A DNA stretch of 64,000 nucleotides from Roseomonas aeriglobus (GTDB taxonomy: Bacteria; Pseudomonadota; Alphaproteobacteria; Sphingomonadales; Sphingomonadaceae), in the NCBI GenBank assembly GCA_016937575.1, contig JAFHKN010000002.1:682001-746000 (forward strand), read 5' to 3'. Below are positions 34,029 through 44,394 of this stretch, piece by piece (positions within the stretch are counted from its first letter, which is position 1; every line of letters begins with the position of its first letter). A program made the position numbers and the translations under genes. Under the pieces are notes generated by a model. The model made no database searches, was not told the DNA's origin, and worked only from the letters and a program-made list of their open reading frames with translations.

Positions 34029-36602
34029 TCAGAACTTGAAGTTGGCCGCTGCGAAGTAGCTGGCGCCGTTGAAGCCGAACTGGGTCGCGAACCGGCTGTA
34101 CGGCACGGTGCCGTCGTTGGTCAGACGCGGGTCGAAGACCTTGTCGGGGTAGACGTCGAACACGTTGTTCGCGCCGACCTGAAACTCGACCGCCTGTGAC
34201 AGGCGATAGGCGATCGACACGTCGGTCACGACCTTCGGCGAGAAGGCCTGATCCTGTTCGGGCAGCTGCGGCGCCACCGTCGTGATCGAGCCGAAGCGTG
34301 TCGCGGCGATGCGGCCGAGCCACGGGCCGGTTTCGTAGGTCAGCGTGCCGATCAGCTTGCTGCGCGGCTGATTGACCTCGATACGTCCCCGTTCCTCCCG
34401 ATTCAGCAGCGTCTCGCCAAAGCCTGACAGCTGTGCTGGCGTACGCACCGGGCCGCGGATGTCGGTCTTGTTCAGGTTCAGCGCCAGCGTCGCGGTCAGC
34501 TTGCCCGATCCGACGTCGAAGATGCTGTTCGCCACCGCGTCGAGACCCCGGGTGCGGGTGTCGATCGCATTCGTAAAGAACTGCGCTTCGGTGATATTGG
34601 TGCCGGCGAAAAACTGCGCCAGCGCCGGGATGGTGTTGCTGAAGCGACCGGAGATGACGATCCGGTCTTGGATGTCGATCTGATAAGCATCGACCGTCAG
34701 GTTGAGCGCGCGGCCCAGCGTCAGCGTGGCACCAGCCGAATAGCTCCATGACGTCTCTGGCTTCAGCGCCGGCACGCCCAGGCGGCGGGCGATATCTGAA
34801 TCGTTGCGCACCGTGTTGACTTCGCGCTGCTGGTTGACGCCGTTCACCGTGATGAACTGGGTCGACACGGAACTGAAGAAGCTCTGATGCAGCGACGGCG
34901 CGCGGAAGCCGCGGTTGATACCGCCGCGCAGCGCCAGCGCCTCAGTCAGCTTGTAGCGGCCAACCAGCTTGCCCGACACGTTGCCGCCGAAATCGCTGTA
35001 ATTTTCGTACCGGACCGCCGTGCTGACAAGCAGCCGGTCGGTGATATCGGATTCGAGATCAAGGTAGACGCCAAGCGCACGGCGCGTCTGGTTCACGACG
35101 TTGTCGGGGCGGAAGCCGCCGAAGACCTGGACGCCCGACGCCTTGACCTGCGCCGCCGGCGTGCCCGGCGGATTGTAGTCGAGGTAGGATTCGGGCTGGC
35201 CGGCACCGATGCCGTAGCGATCGAAGCGCAGTTCGACACCGCCGGCGACGTTGAAGGTGCGGGTGCCGAACAGCCCGTCGAACCCCTTCGATAGGTCGAT
35301 GTTGTTGGTGAACTGCTGGAACTTCAGCTTGCCCGCGTAGAAGTGAGTCGGCGTGCGGTCGCCCATCGATGCGTTGATCGAATTGTCGACGTCGAAGCTG
35401 ATCTCGTTCCCGCCGAATTTCGTGCTGATGTCGACGACCAGTTCGCCCTTCCCGCCGCGGCGAATGCCGCCGGCCACGGTATAGTCGTCGATGCCCGTCT
35501 CGATGAAGGGCAGATAGTTGTCGGGGAAGAGGTTGAGGTTGCTGGTGCGCGGATTGTTCGGATAGCGATAGAAGCCCGCCGCCCGGCCGTCGCGGTGCGT
35601 CCAGCCGCCGAACGCATAACCTTCCCAGTCGCCGATCGGGGCACCGGCGTTGAGGAAGCCCGAATAGCTCTTGGCCGCCGAATTGCCGACGATCATGTTG
35701 AACCGATCGAAGCCGCGCTGCTGGACGAGTGCATTGTCCTGCTGCTGGCGAGCCACTTCGGCCGCGGTCAGCGGCACCGAGAAGCTGTAACCAGGGAAGC
35801 GTGTCGCCGGCAGCGGTGCGAGATAGACCGTGTTGTTATATTCGCCCGAGCGATCGGTGTAGCCGCGGCTGATGAAGGCGAGCGTCGCGTTGAGGAAGCC
35901 GCCGTCGCCCAGCGCGAATCCGGCGTTCAGGCTCGACTGGAACAGCTCGCCGTCGCCTTGCTTGGTGATGCCGGCCTGGTTGCGCCATTCGAAGCCATGG
36001 TCGCGCCGCTTCAGGCCGATGTTGATGACGCCCGCGATCGCGTCCGAACCATATTGCGCGGCTGCACCGTCGCGCAGCACTTCGATCCGCTCGATCGCGG
36101 CGGCGGGAATGGCGTTCATGTCATAGCCGACCGACCCGCGACCGACCGTAGAGTTTACGTTGACCAGTGCGGTCGTGTGCTGGCGCTTGCCGTTCAACAG
36201 CAGCAGCGTCTGGTCCGGTCCCAGGCCACGCAGCGTGGCGGGATCGATATGGTCGGTGCCGTTGGCGATCGTCTGCTTGGCCGAATTGAACGACGGCGCG
36301 ACGAAGTTGACCATCTGCGCCACTTCGACCTGGCCGGTTTCCGCCAGCTGGGCGGAATTGACGACATCGACCGGTGCGGCCGTGTCGACGCTGCTGCGCG
36401 CTTCCTGCGACCGCGACCCGGTCACGATGATTTCCGGAGCGGAGACCGCGTCCTGTGCGGGTTCAGCGGCCGGTACGGCTGCAGCCGGATCTTGCGCAGA
36501 CGCGGGGGGCGGCGGCACCTGCTGCGCGAAGGCGCCAGTCGGTAGAAGCAATGCCGCAGCGGTGCAGAGATAGTGAAGGCGGGCTGGATGCCGGGTCCCC
36601 AT
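34029..36602 (-). CDS. TonB-dependent receptor, nutrient type
   Basis: An 857-residue outer-membrane receptor. Signal peptide (LCTAAALLLPTGAFAQ), then a proline/alanine-rich linker, TonB box region (EIIVTGSRSQEARS), plug domain (LLLLNGKRQHTTALVNVN, IERIEVLRDGAAAQYGSDAIAGVIN) and barrel ending in F (AAANFKF). There is no STN domain. Coupled to the MFS organic-acid permease and divergent from the DctB-like remnant, it probably imports a carboxylate or related nutrient rather than iron. Confidence 0.9.
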   Translation of the reverse strand: MGTRHPARLHYLCTAAALLLPTGAFAQQVPPPPASAQDPAAAVPAAEPAQDAVSAPEIIVTGSRSQEARSSVDTAAPVDVVNSAQLAETGQVEVAQMVNFVAPSFNSAKQTIANGTDHIDPATLRGLGPDQTLLLLNGKRQHTTALVNVNSTVGRGSVGYDMNAIPAAAIERIEVLRDGAAAQYGSDAIAGVINIGLKRRDHGFEWRNQAGITKQGDGELFQSSLNAGFALGDGGFLNATLAFISRGYTDRSGEYNNTVYLAPLPATRFPGYSFSVPLTAAEVARQQQDNALVQQRGFDRFNMIVGNSAAKSYSGFLNAGAPIGDWEGYAFGGWTHRDGRAAGFYRYPNNPRTSNLNLFPDNYLPFIETGIDDYTVAGGIRRGGKGELVVDISTKFGGNEISFDVDNSINASMGDRTPTHFYAGKLKFQQFTNNIDLSKGFDGLFGTRTFNVAGGVELRFDRYGIGAGQPESYLDYNPPGTPAAQVKASGVQVFGGFRPDNVVNQTRRALGVYLDLESDITDRLLVSTAVRYENYSDFGGNVSGKLVGRYKLTEALALRGGINRGFRAPSLHQSFFSSVSTQFITVNGVNQQREVNTVRNDSDIARRLGVPALKPETSWSYSAGATLTLGRALNLTVDAYQIDIQDRIVISGRFSNTIPALAQFFAGTNITEAQFFTNAIDTRTRGLDAVANSIFDVGSGKLTATLALNLNKTDIRGPVRTPAQLSGFGETLLNREERGRIEVNQPRSKLIGTLTYETGPWLGRIAATRFGSITTVAPQLPEQDQAFSPKVVTDVSIAYRLSQAVEFQVGANNVFDVYPDKVFDPRLTNDGTVPYSRFATQFGFNGASYFAAANFKF

Positions 36603-36810
36603 GGTGTTCGTCCTCTCCTGACAGCCCGCGGTGTCCCGCGTGGCGTTATGGGAGGATGATCCACGTCAGCAGCTCGACCGACAAGGCGCGCAGGTGTTTC
36701 GCTCAAACTATTGCTTTAGTTGAACTATATCGGAAAGCCGCTTCAACAGGCAGGTGCAAGCGTCCGGAAATCCGGATGGCAAGTTGCGAAACGTCCGGTA
36801 GATCGGACTC

Positions 36811-37265
36811 ATGGGGTGGATCGTTCGAGTCGGTGGTTGGCGCCTGGTCGTCGTGGCGATCGGCATCGGTGCCTTGGCGCTGGGCTTCGCGACACTGTTC
36901 GGGTCGACGTCGCGGCGCGATGCGATCGCGGCCGCGCGGCAGCAGGCCGAACGGCGCGCCGCGCTGGAGGCAGGCACGCTGATCGCCGATGTCGGCAAGT
37001 TTCGCGTCCTGCCCTATGTGCTGACCGAACTCCCCGACGTCCGCGGCACGCTGGTCGATCGCTCGCCGAGCGCGATCGCGCGGTTCGACCAGACGTTGCG
37101 CTCGCTGACCCAGCAGACGGGCGCCACCGTGTTCTACGCGATCGATCGTACCGGCATCGCCCGGTCTGCCTCCAATGCCGGCCAACGCGACAGCTTCGTC
37201 GGCTACGACTTCCGCTTCCGGCCCTATTTCGTCGACGCGATGCGACGCGGGCAGAGCGAAGTCCG
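36811..37265 (+). pseudogene. DctB-like sensor kinase, N-terminal remnant
   Basis: The first 150 residues are a typical DctB sensor N-terminus: membrane segment (LVVVAIGIGALALGFATLF), then periplasmic sensor (RFDQTLRSLTQQTGATVFYAIDRTGIARSAS, DSFVGYDFRFRPYFVDAMRRG). At about 37265 the similarity stops and the DNA continues as the cupredoxin gene in another frame; the kinase domains are missing. The open frame runs to 37521 but the extra part is out-of-frame sequence of the next gene. It looks like a deletion that removed the rest of dctB and neighbouring DNA. Confidence 0.75.
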
Positions 37266-37864
37266 CACCTCTGCTCGTCGTCGCCGTCGCGCTGATGGCG
37301 TCCAACCCTGCGCAAGCCGGAACGGTCGCCGTTCGCGTCATCGATGCGACCGGCCAGCCCGTTCCCGACGCCGTCGTGACCATTCATCCCGCTGCCGGCA
37401 TTCCGGCCGGCCCCATCCGCTTTCCCTGGGCCAACACGATGGTTCAGAAGAACATCGCCTTCAATCCGGGGACGCTGATCGTCCCGGCTGGGGCGACGGT
37501 CGCCTTTCCGAACCAGGATAGGGTCCGGCATCACGTCTACAGCTTTTCGAAACCGGCGAAATTCGAACTGAAGCTGTTCGGCCAGGATCAGAGCCGCACC
37601 TACACGTTCACGACGCCGGGCACCGTCGCGCTCGGCTGCAACATCCACGACGCGATGTCGGGGTTCGTCCGAGTCGTAGATACGCCCTTTGCCAACAAGA
37701 CCGCGGCCGCGGGCGACGCCCGGATTGCGAACGTGACCGGCGGCAGAGCGGTGCTGACGATCTGGCATCCGCGCCTGAAATCGAAGCAGAACGAGGCGAC
37801 CTTCCCGCTCGACGTCCCCGCCAACGGGGACATCGCGAAGCGCATCACCGTAACGCTGCGCTGA
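37175..37864 (+). CDS. Cupredoxin-like (methylamine-utilization-type) periplasmic protein; start uncertain
   Basis: The confident part begins at about 37271: hydrophobic signal core (LLVVAVALMASNPAQA) then GTVAVRVIDATGQPVPDAVVTIHP and a plastocyanin-like domain. Candidate copper ligands are in VRHHVYSF and LGCNIHDAMSG (Cys, His, Met). The only upstream ATG in frame, 37175, lies inside the DctB remnant and would give an odd 30-residue leader. The natural start was probably lost at the same junction. It is followed 4 bases later by the GGDEF-EAL gene, a common pairing in sphingomonads as far as I recall. Confidence 0.65.
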   Translation: MPANATASSATTSASGPISSTRCDAGRAKSAPLLVVAVALMASNPAQAGTVAVRVIDATGQPVPDAVVTIHPAAGIPAGPIRFPWANTMVQKNIAFNPGTLIVPAGATVAFPNQDRVRHHVYSFSKPAKFELKLFGQDQSRTYTFTTPGTVALGCNIHDAMSGFVRVVDTPFANKTAAAGDARIANVTGGRAVLTIWHPRLKSKQNEATFPLDVPANGDIAKRITVTLR

Positions 37865-37868
37865 ACCG

Positions 37869-40174
37869 GTGGCGGGACGTCGCTTGTCGCTCGTGGCTCT
37901 CGCCGCGTTGATCCGCGGTTCGCTGTCGGCCAAGCTGACGCTGTTTTACAGCGCACTCTTCGCCGTCGCGGTGGCGTTGATCCTGATCGGCGCGCAGGCC
38001 GGGATCCGTCGTAGTGCCGAGCGTATGATCCGCAACGAGATGGCGGCGAGTGCGAAGGTCTTCGACCGCGTCACTGCGATGCGCTACGCTCAGCTCGGCG
38101 ACGCGAGTACCGTGCTTGCCGCCGACTTCGGGTTTCGCAGCGCGGTCGCGACCGACGATGCGCCGACGATCGCCTCCGCCCTCGAGTCGCTACGCAACCG
38201 CCTGCGGCTGGACCAGGCGTTCTTCGTCGACGTCGATGGCGCGATCGTCGGCTATCGTGGCCGGATTTCGACTAGGGACGCGCGCGACCTGTTGATCGCG
38301 CTTGAGAACGACCGGACGCGGGGCGTGTTGCGGATCGGGTCGGCGCGCTTCAACGCCGCCGCATCGGCGGTGAAGGTGCCGGTTACCGTGGGCTGGGTCG
38401 TCTTCGGCAATGCGCTTGACGCCCGCGAGATGGCCCGGCTCGGCAGGCTTTCGTCGATCGATCTCGCCCCGCGGATCGTGCCGGCGGGGACATTGAGCGC
38501 CGTCCAACGCAGTGGCGCGGCGACCGAGCAGGACGTCGCCGGCAAGCGGGTGCTAATCCAGGCCTCCCCGATCGCCTCGTTCCGTAGCGACGAACCGCAG
38601 ATGCTGTTGTTGCAGCACAGCGTCACCAAGACGCTGGCCGATTATCGCCCGATGCTGTGGTTGCTGCTCGGCTGCGGAATCGTCGGCATCGGCCTTGCGG
38701 GCGCGGGCAGTTTCCTGCTCGCCCGGCGCATCTCGCGACCGATCATCGCGCTGAAGGCGGCGGCGATACGGGCTGCGAAGGGCGACTACACCCAGGTCGC
38801 GGTGACGACCCAGGACGAGCTTGGCGCACTTGCTGTCAGCTTCAACCGGATGGTCGACGATATCGACGCGCGCGAGCGGCAGATCACCCATATGGCGCTG
38901 CACGACGGTCTCACCGGCCTCGCCAATCGGGTGTTGCTCCGCGAATATCTAACGACCGCGTTCGCGCGGGTCGGCAGCGGTCGGCGGCAGGCGCTGTTCT
39001 GTCTCGATCTCGATCAGTTCAAGGTCGTCAACGACACGCTTGGTCACCCGACCGGTGACGCCTTGCTGTGCGATGTCGCGCGGCGCCTGAGCGACTTCGC
39101 CGGCGACGGCTTCGTCGCTCGGCTGGGGGGGACGAGTTCGCGCTGGTCCTGTCTGAGGATCATCGGCCCTTCGATCGGCTCGCGCACGAGTTGACCCGTG
39201 TCGTCGCGGAGCCTTGCATCGTCAACGAGCATCGCATCGTACCGGGCACGAGCGTGGGCATTGCCATCCTCGGCGAGGACGGGCAGGATCCAGTCACACT
39301 GACGAAGAACGCCGATCTGGCGCTCTATCGCGCTAAGCACGATGGCCGAGGCGGCTATCGCTTCTTCGAGGCGGCGATGGATGCCGAGGCGCGCAAGCGT
39401 CGGCAGATGGAACTCGACCTGCACGACGCGATCGCCGAAGGGCAGCTGTCGTTGATGTTCCAGCCGTTGTTCGACTTGGCGCAGACGCGCGTGTCGGCAT
39501 TCGAGGCGCTGCTGCGGTGGAATCATCCGACGCGCGGACTGGTGTCGCCGGTCGATTTCATCCCGCTTGCCGAGGACACCGGGCTGATCGTGCCGATCGG
39601 CGAATGGGTGATTCGCGAGGCTTGTCGCGTCGCCCGCACCTGGCCGGACGATATCCGCGTCGCCGTGAACGTATCGCCGGTCCAGTTCCGCAACCCCGGC
39701 CTGGCCGCGGTCATCCTACAGGCCCTTTCCGAAAGCGGACTGCCGCCGCAGCGCCTGGAACTGGAGATCACCGAGAGCCTGTTCATTGATAATCCGGAAT
39801 CCACGCTCGCCTCGCTCCACAGCCTGCGTGCGCTGGGCGTCCGGGTCGCGCTCGACGACTTCGGTACGGGCTATTCCTCGCTCAGCTATCTGCGCGCCTT
39901 CCCGTTCGATAAGATCAAGATCGACCGCAGTTTCATTATCGACCTGTTGAACGGCGACGGCGCCACGGCGATCATCAAATCGATCACGACGCTGGCCGAA
40001 GCTTTAGGCATGGAAACTACGGCGGAGGGCGTCGAAAATTCGGACCAGCTCGACATCCTGCGCGAGCAAGGCTGCAGCCACATCCAGGGTTACTATTTCA
40101 GCAAGCCGATTTCCGAGGTCGAAGTGCAGCGCATGATTGGCACTCCTCCGAGCGCTTTTCGCCTGTCGGCGTGA
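37869..40174 (+). pseudogene. GGDEF-EAL cyclic-di-GMP protein, frameshifted in the GGDEF motif
   Basis: Part 1 (37869-39131) encodes two membrane helices (LTLFYSALFAVAVALILIGAQAG; LWLLLGCGIVGIGLAGAGSFLLA) around a periplasmic sensor, a HAMP domain (RRISRPIIALKAAA) and the start of a diguanylate cyclase (HDGLTGLANRVLL, DLDQFKVVNDTLGH, FVARLGG). The frame breaks within a run of seven G at 39125-39131. The next frame continues GGDEFALVLSEDH and a full EAL phosphodiesterase (FEALLRWNHP, DDFGTGYSSLSYLR). An eighth G restores a 768-residue protein with an intact RLGGDEF. As written, cyclase and EAL parts are separated. Confidence 0.85.
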
Positions 40175-40408
40175 CGCGAGGCGAGTGCGTGCCGCCCTTG
40201 CAACCCTATTTGAATGAAATTCGATAGGAAAAGCGCTCGCGGTGCCGCGACCTGACTGCATGGGGAACTTGAGAGCAGACCCAACTACGCCGGCTTGCCA
40301 GAGTGGCTCGGGCAAAAGCCGTATGTCAGTAACGGAAGAGCCCTCCCATTCCCCAACGATGGCGTTGACGCCTCGACCCGCCGGCCGATTTGAGCGCGAT
40401 CACCGCCG

Positions 40409-41377
40409 TCAAAACGTGACGATGACGCTGACCACGTCCGAATAACTGCCGGCGGGGGGTGTGCTGGTCGGGTCGATACGAGCGACATAGGGGAAGAGCT
40501 GCGTCGGGCTAGTCCCGCCGGTGCCCGCGAGCGTTCCGGGCAGCGGATTGGTTTCGTCCCAGATCGTCGCGCCATCGGCGCGATAGAGGTTGTATCGCAG
40601 ACGATTGCCGGCGCCGTCGCTCATCGCACGCCACGGACGCGAAGCGCCGCTGGCGCCGCTCGAGAATGCGACCTTGAAGTTCGTACCTTGTGTGCAATCG
40701 ACCGCGACGGCCTGTGAGACGGGCGCGAAACCGCGCGCGAATGGCGCGCTGCCGAACACCACCGGCGGCGCGAGGATGCGGCAATCGGCCGTGACGACCA
40801 GCGTCACCGTGATCGTCGAGGTGGCGGTACCGCTATACTCGAGGACGCAGATGCTCGCGCCCCCCAGGCCGACGCCGACCCCGGCGCAGATTTTCCACGA
40901 CCAGGCGATCGTCACGGTGTCCGTATAGGTGCCGGCCGGCACGTTGGGCTTCTCCACCGTCGCCGCGTACATCGTCGGGACGAAGTTGGTCGGCGACAGG
41001 ACCGTCGGCAGCGATAGCAGTGAAGTGTCGAGATAGTTGATCGTCGAGCCTTGGGTGAAGGCGACGTTGCCCGCGCTATCTGCCGAAAGGCGGTAGCCGA
41101 TGCTGGCGCCGCCCGACGATCTCAGACGAAAGCCGTTGGCGCTGGTCGCCGTGGCGCGGGCATAATCGGTGCTCATCACCGTCAGCACGGTACCGGTGCA
41201 GCGCAGCGTCGCCGGCATCGCGGTGGGCGTAGCGGGGCCGGCGCGAAGGTCATAGGACGTCACGGCACCGAGATCGCCGGTGATCGCCGGCGCAACGCCG
41301 CACGCCGCCTGCGCGGGTTCGGCAGAGAGAAACGTCGATAGCGAGACGACGGCGGCGAGCCAGGCGATCAGACGCAT
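40409..41377 (-). CDS. Pilus tip-like protein with two SCPU domains
   Basis: A 322-residue secreted protein at the promoter-distal end of the pilus operon. Signal peptide LIAWLAAVVSLSTFLSAEPAQA, then two spore-coat-U-like fimbrial domains; each has paired cysteines, and PAGTYTDTVTIAW and PAGSYSDVVSVIVTF are the characteristic C-terminal strands. Length, two-domain form and position match CsuE-type tip adhesins. It overlaps the usher gene by 10 bases. Confidence 0.85.
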   Translation of the reverse strand: MRLIAWLAAVVSLSTFLSAEPAQAACGVAPAITGDLGAVTSYDLRAGPATPTAMPATLRCTGTVLTVMSTDYARATATSANGFRLRSSGGASIGYRLSADSAGNVAFTQGSTINYLDTSLLSLPTVLSPTNFVPTMYAATVEKPNVPAGTYTDTVTIAWSWKICAGVGVGLGGASICVLEYSGTATSTITVTLVVTADCRILAPPVVFGSAPFARGFAPVSQAVAVDCTQGTNFKVAFSSGASGASRPWRAMSDGAGNRLRYNLYRADGATIWDETNPLPGTLAGTGGTSPTQLFPYVARIDPTSTPPAGSYSDVVSVIVTF

Positions 41378-43650
41378 CGAATGGTCCCCACATTGGCGAG
41401 AAGGTCGGCACGCGCCGAACGGCCGATGCGCGCGGTGCACCTGCCGCCGGGCAGGCGTACCGTCAGCACGGTGGCATCGCGGGGCTGCTCGATCAGGACG
41501 ATGCCGTCATAGCCGATCGTCAGCGACTGACCGTCGTCCGTTGTCGCGATCGCCCCTGGCGGCAGCGGCACGCCGACGGCATCGACGAGATGTGCGGTGA
41601 TGCTGCGTACCGCATGGACCGGCAGGCGGATCACCGCGCCCGTGCCCGGGCGCAACGCGGCGCGCGTCTCGACGTCACGCGCGATCATTCCGATTGGAAG
41701 TCCGACCGGCTCGATCGCGAAGCGCGCCGGATGATAGGCGGTGACCGAAGGCACGAACAGGTGGCCGCGGCGATCGGTCGTGCCCAGCCGCTGGTTTTCA
41801 TAGCGGACGGGCACGTTCGGTGCACCGGTCGCCACCAGCGCGAAGGCATCGGGCAGGTGGTTGGTTGCAAACAGCCGTCCCGCCATCGCGACGACCGAGC
41901 CCTGGACCCCGCCCCACAGGCTGCGCGCCGCGCCTGCGGTCGCCGCTCCTGCCTCGAACTCGATCGCGCGCGCCCGCCACGTCGCGGTTCCCTGACCGAT
42001 GACACGGCCCCGATCGTCAATGGCCGCGTCGACCGCGTAGCCCAGGCCGCCATCAGTCGGCACGGCATGGCCGATCGCGCCGCTGACGCGTGCACGCCCC
42101 GCGGGGGCGCGCGCGATCCCGGCGCTGGCGACGGTGGCGCCGGCGCCGAGCGGCATCACCAGCCGCAGCTGCATTCCACCACGCCGCCGGTCGACGTCAT
42201 AGTCGAGCGCGGCGAACGCCGACGCGCGGCCCCACAGCGGTACAGACGCCGATGCCGAAGCCAGCCGCGTCAAACCCGTGACAGTGTCGCGGCTGCTGAT
42301 GAAGCCGAGCCCGACGCTGCCGAAGCCGTGCAGGATGGTGCTCGCCGACACGCGGTCGCTGCGCCTGCCGACGGATGGCGTGATGTCGAACGCGCCGAGA
42401 TCGGTGAAGGCGCGGCTGCGCACGACGTGCTCGGCGCCGATGGAGAAGGTCCGTCCATCGTACGTGTAGCCGGCGGTGAGCTGCGACCCGCGGCGCCCGC
42501 TCCGGTCGCTGATTGAGGCCGATGCGTGGACGGCACCGAGCAGTCCCATCCGCCAGGCCGCCCCGACCCCCGCACCGGCGAGCCCGCGTGTCCCTTCGAC
42601 GTGCGCGGACAGCGTGACGGCCTGCGACAGGCCATGGCGCAGCGATGCGCTCACCGCCGGCCGGGCGTAGCTGAAACTGCGCAAACCGTAGTTTCTGCGA
42701 AGCAGCCCCACTTCGGCAGCGAAGTCGGTGAGGCCCGGACGCAGCAGCGTGGGTGCGACGTAGAAGGGGATCACGGTGGCGATCTGCCGACCGACCGCAT
42801 CGGTGGTGACGATACGCGCTTCGCCGGCACCGTTGACGACCGGCACATTGTCCAGCACGAACCGGCCCGGCTCGACATTGGCGGTCGCCTGGCGAAAGCC
42901 ATTGATAAAGAGGTCGACGCCGCTGGCCACCGCGGACTCACCGGCGAACCGCGGCAGCGGTACGGTGACGAGGTCCGGGCGGATCGCGAAGTTGCGCGCG
43001 ATCTGAAGCCCGCCCATCCGCACCGCCGTCGTCCAGGGCAGCGTGCGCGTAATGAAGTCTCCGGCGGCGATCTCCGTCGCGCTGTCCTCCAGCACCCGGC
43101 GATAACTCGTGTCGTAGCGGAGCAGCCCGGCGCCACCGCCAAAGCCCGTGCGCAGCACGCCGGTCGAGGCAACCGTGCCGAAGTCGCCAAACAGTCGGAC
43201 TTCGCCGAGCAGGGCGGCGGTGGTGACGCGGTCGTCGCGTCGGACGAACAGGTCGTAGTTGATGAGCGCGCCGGTATCGATGGTCGTCGCCATGCGCGTC
43301 GGCGCGTCGCCGCTGATGCGCCGCGTGGGCAGCAGCGCCGGCGGCACGTCGAGCAGCAGGCGTTGGCCCGGCGCATCATACACCGCGGTGAACCCCGGCG
43401 GGGCAGCAAGATCGATGGGCGCGTCGCCGGAGACGGCGATGCCGGCGGCGCGCAATGTGTCGGGCGCGATGAACAGCCGTTCGCCCGACTGCGACAGCTT
43501 GGCGAGCGTCACGTCGATCCGTCCGTTGACCACCAATTCGACGAACAATTCGGTGGGGCCCGCCGACGCGGCGGCGACCGGCGGCGTTGCGTCGCGCGCG
43601 TGCGCCGGGACGCTCGCGAGCATCGCCGCGCAGATCAGCCAAACGCGCAT
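41368..43650 (-). CDS. Fimbrial outer-membrane usher (Csu/archaic type)
   Basis: A 760-residue usher of the FimD/PapC superfamily. Signal peptide LICAAMLASVPAHA; N-terminal domain FVELVVNGRIDVTLAKLSQSGERLF; the long barrel with the plug region (PLPRFAGESAVASGVDLFINGFRQA); C-terminal domains (VPVRYENQRLGTTDRRGHLFVPSV, ITAHLVDAVGVPLPPGAI). ATG 43650 was chosen for the signal peptide. It exports and assembles the SCPU subunits encoded in the same operon. Confidence 0.9.
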   Translation of the reverse strand: MRVWLICAAMLASVPAHARDATPPVAAASAGPTELFVELVVNGRIDVTLAKLSQSGERLFIAPDTLRAAGIAVSGDAPIDLAAPPGFTAVYDAPGQRLLLDVPPALLPTRRISGDAPTRMATTIDTGALINYDLFVRRDDRVTTAALLGEVRLFGDFGTVASTGVLRTGFGGGAGLLRYDTSYRRVLEDSATEIAAGDFITRTLPWTTAVRMGGLQIARNFAIRPDLVTVPLPRFAGESAVASGVDLFINGFRQATANVEPGRFVLDNVPVVNGAGEARIVTTDAVGRQIATVIPFYVAPTLLRPGLTDFAAEVGLLRRNYGLRSFSYARPAVSASLRHGLSQAVTLSAHVEGTRGLAGAGVGAAWRMGLLGAVHASASISDRSGRRGSQLTAGYTYDGRTFSIGAEHVVRSRAFTDLGAFDITPSVGRRSDRVSASTILHGFGSVGLGFISSRDTVTGLTRLASASASVPLWGRASAFAALDYDVDRRRGGMQLRLVMPLGAGATVASAGIARAPAGRARVSGAIGHAVPTDGGLGYAVDAAIDDRGRVIGQGTATWRARAIEFEAGAATAGAARSLWGGVQGSVVAMAGRLFATNHLPDAFALVATGAPNVPVRYENQRLGTTDRRGHLFVPSVTAYHPARFAIEPVGLPIGMIARDVETRAALRPGTGAVIRLPVHAVRSITAHLVDAVGVPLPPGAIATTDDGQSLTIGYDGIVLIEQPRDATVLTVRLPGGRCTARIGRSARADLLANVGTIRCV

Positions 43651-43672
43651 CGCAGCCGGCTCGTGCGATCGC

Positions 43673-44374
43673 TCAGGCGTCGGGGACCAGCGTCTGGTCG
43701 ACGCCGTTGACCGCGACGCGGACCGTGCCGCCTGTGGCGGGCAACGGGAAGGCGATCGTCGCGCCGGCCAGTACGTAGCCCGCAAGGCCAGCCCGCACCA
43801 TTGCCTGGTGCGAACCCGTCACGACGCGCAGATCGGTCAGTCGCGCGTGACGCGTGCCGGTGTTCGTGACGCGGAGCTCGCGGCCCTCCGGACCGGCCGA
43901 CACCCGCACCGACAGGCGCGGTGTGCCGGTCTCCGCGGTGACATAGGTGAACAGCGGCACCGAATAGCGCATCTGTACCGCCAACTTCGCGACCGGCGCC
44001 GCCGTTCCTTCCGGCGGGGGCGGGGGAAGCTCGTCGATCAGCAGCCGGAACGTGCCCTCGGCGGCGGCGCCGGGCGTGCGGCGGATGATCCGGACGAGTT
44101 GGCGCTTGCCTGGCTCGACCCGTGCGATCGGCGGGCTGGCGACGATCACGTCCTGGGCCGACAATGTGTCGCTGCCGTCCGCCTGTGACCAGGCGAACGC
44201 GCGCACCTGCATCGTCACCGGCATGGTGCCCTTGTTCTCCAGCCACAGCGCCGTCGCCTGCTCGCCCGCCTTGATGACGGGATCGATCGGCCAGATGACG
44301 ATTGCCGAGGCGGTCGCGGGCACCGTGTGAACAAGGGTGGCGAGCGACAGCGCAGCGCCCAAAGAGCGGAACAT
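43673..44374 (-). CDS. Periplasmic pilus chaperone (PapD-like)
   Basis: A 233-residue chaperone. Signal peptide LGAALSLATLVHTVPATASA; first immunoglobulin-like domain IVIWPIDPVIKAGEQATALWLENKG; the G1-strand region with LVRIIRRTPGAAAEGTFRLLIDELP; second domain LAVQMRYSVPLFTYVT. ATG 44374 places the signal peptide correctly; the open frame is longer upstream. It guides SCPU subunits to the usher. Confidence 0.9.
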   Translation of the reverse strand: MFRSLGAALSLATLVHTVPATASAIVIWPIDPVIKAGEQATALWLENKGTMPVTMQVRAFAWSQADGSDTLSAQDVIVASPPIARVEPGKRQLVRIIRRTPGAAAEGTFRLLIDELPPPPPEGTAAPVAKLAVQMRYSVPLFTYVTAETGTPRLSVRVSAGPEGRELRVTNTGTRHARLTDLRVVTGSHQAMVRAGLAGYVLAGATIAFPLPATGGTVRVAVNGVDQTLVPDA

Positions 44375-44394
44375 GATAAACTTCCCTCTGCGGA

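Noticed and set aside
35343..36545. Plus-strand frame of 400 codons
   Set aside because: Antisense to the TonB receptor 34029-36602 and without recognisable protein features.
37266..37521. Continuation of the DctB frame after the junction
   Set aside because: It is the out-of-frame reading of the cupredoxin gene (Arg/Ser-rich), not kinase sequence.
42526..43710. Plus-strand frame of 394 codons
   Set aside because: Antisense to the usher gene.
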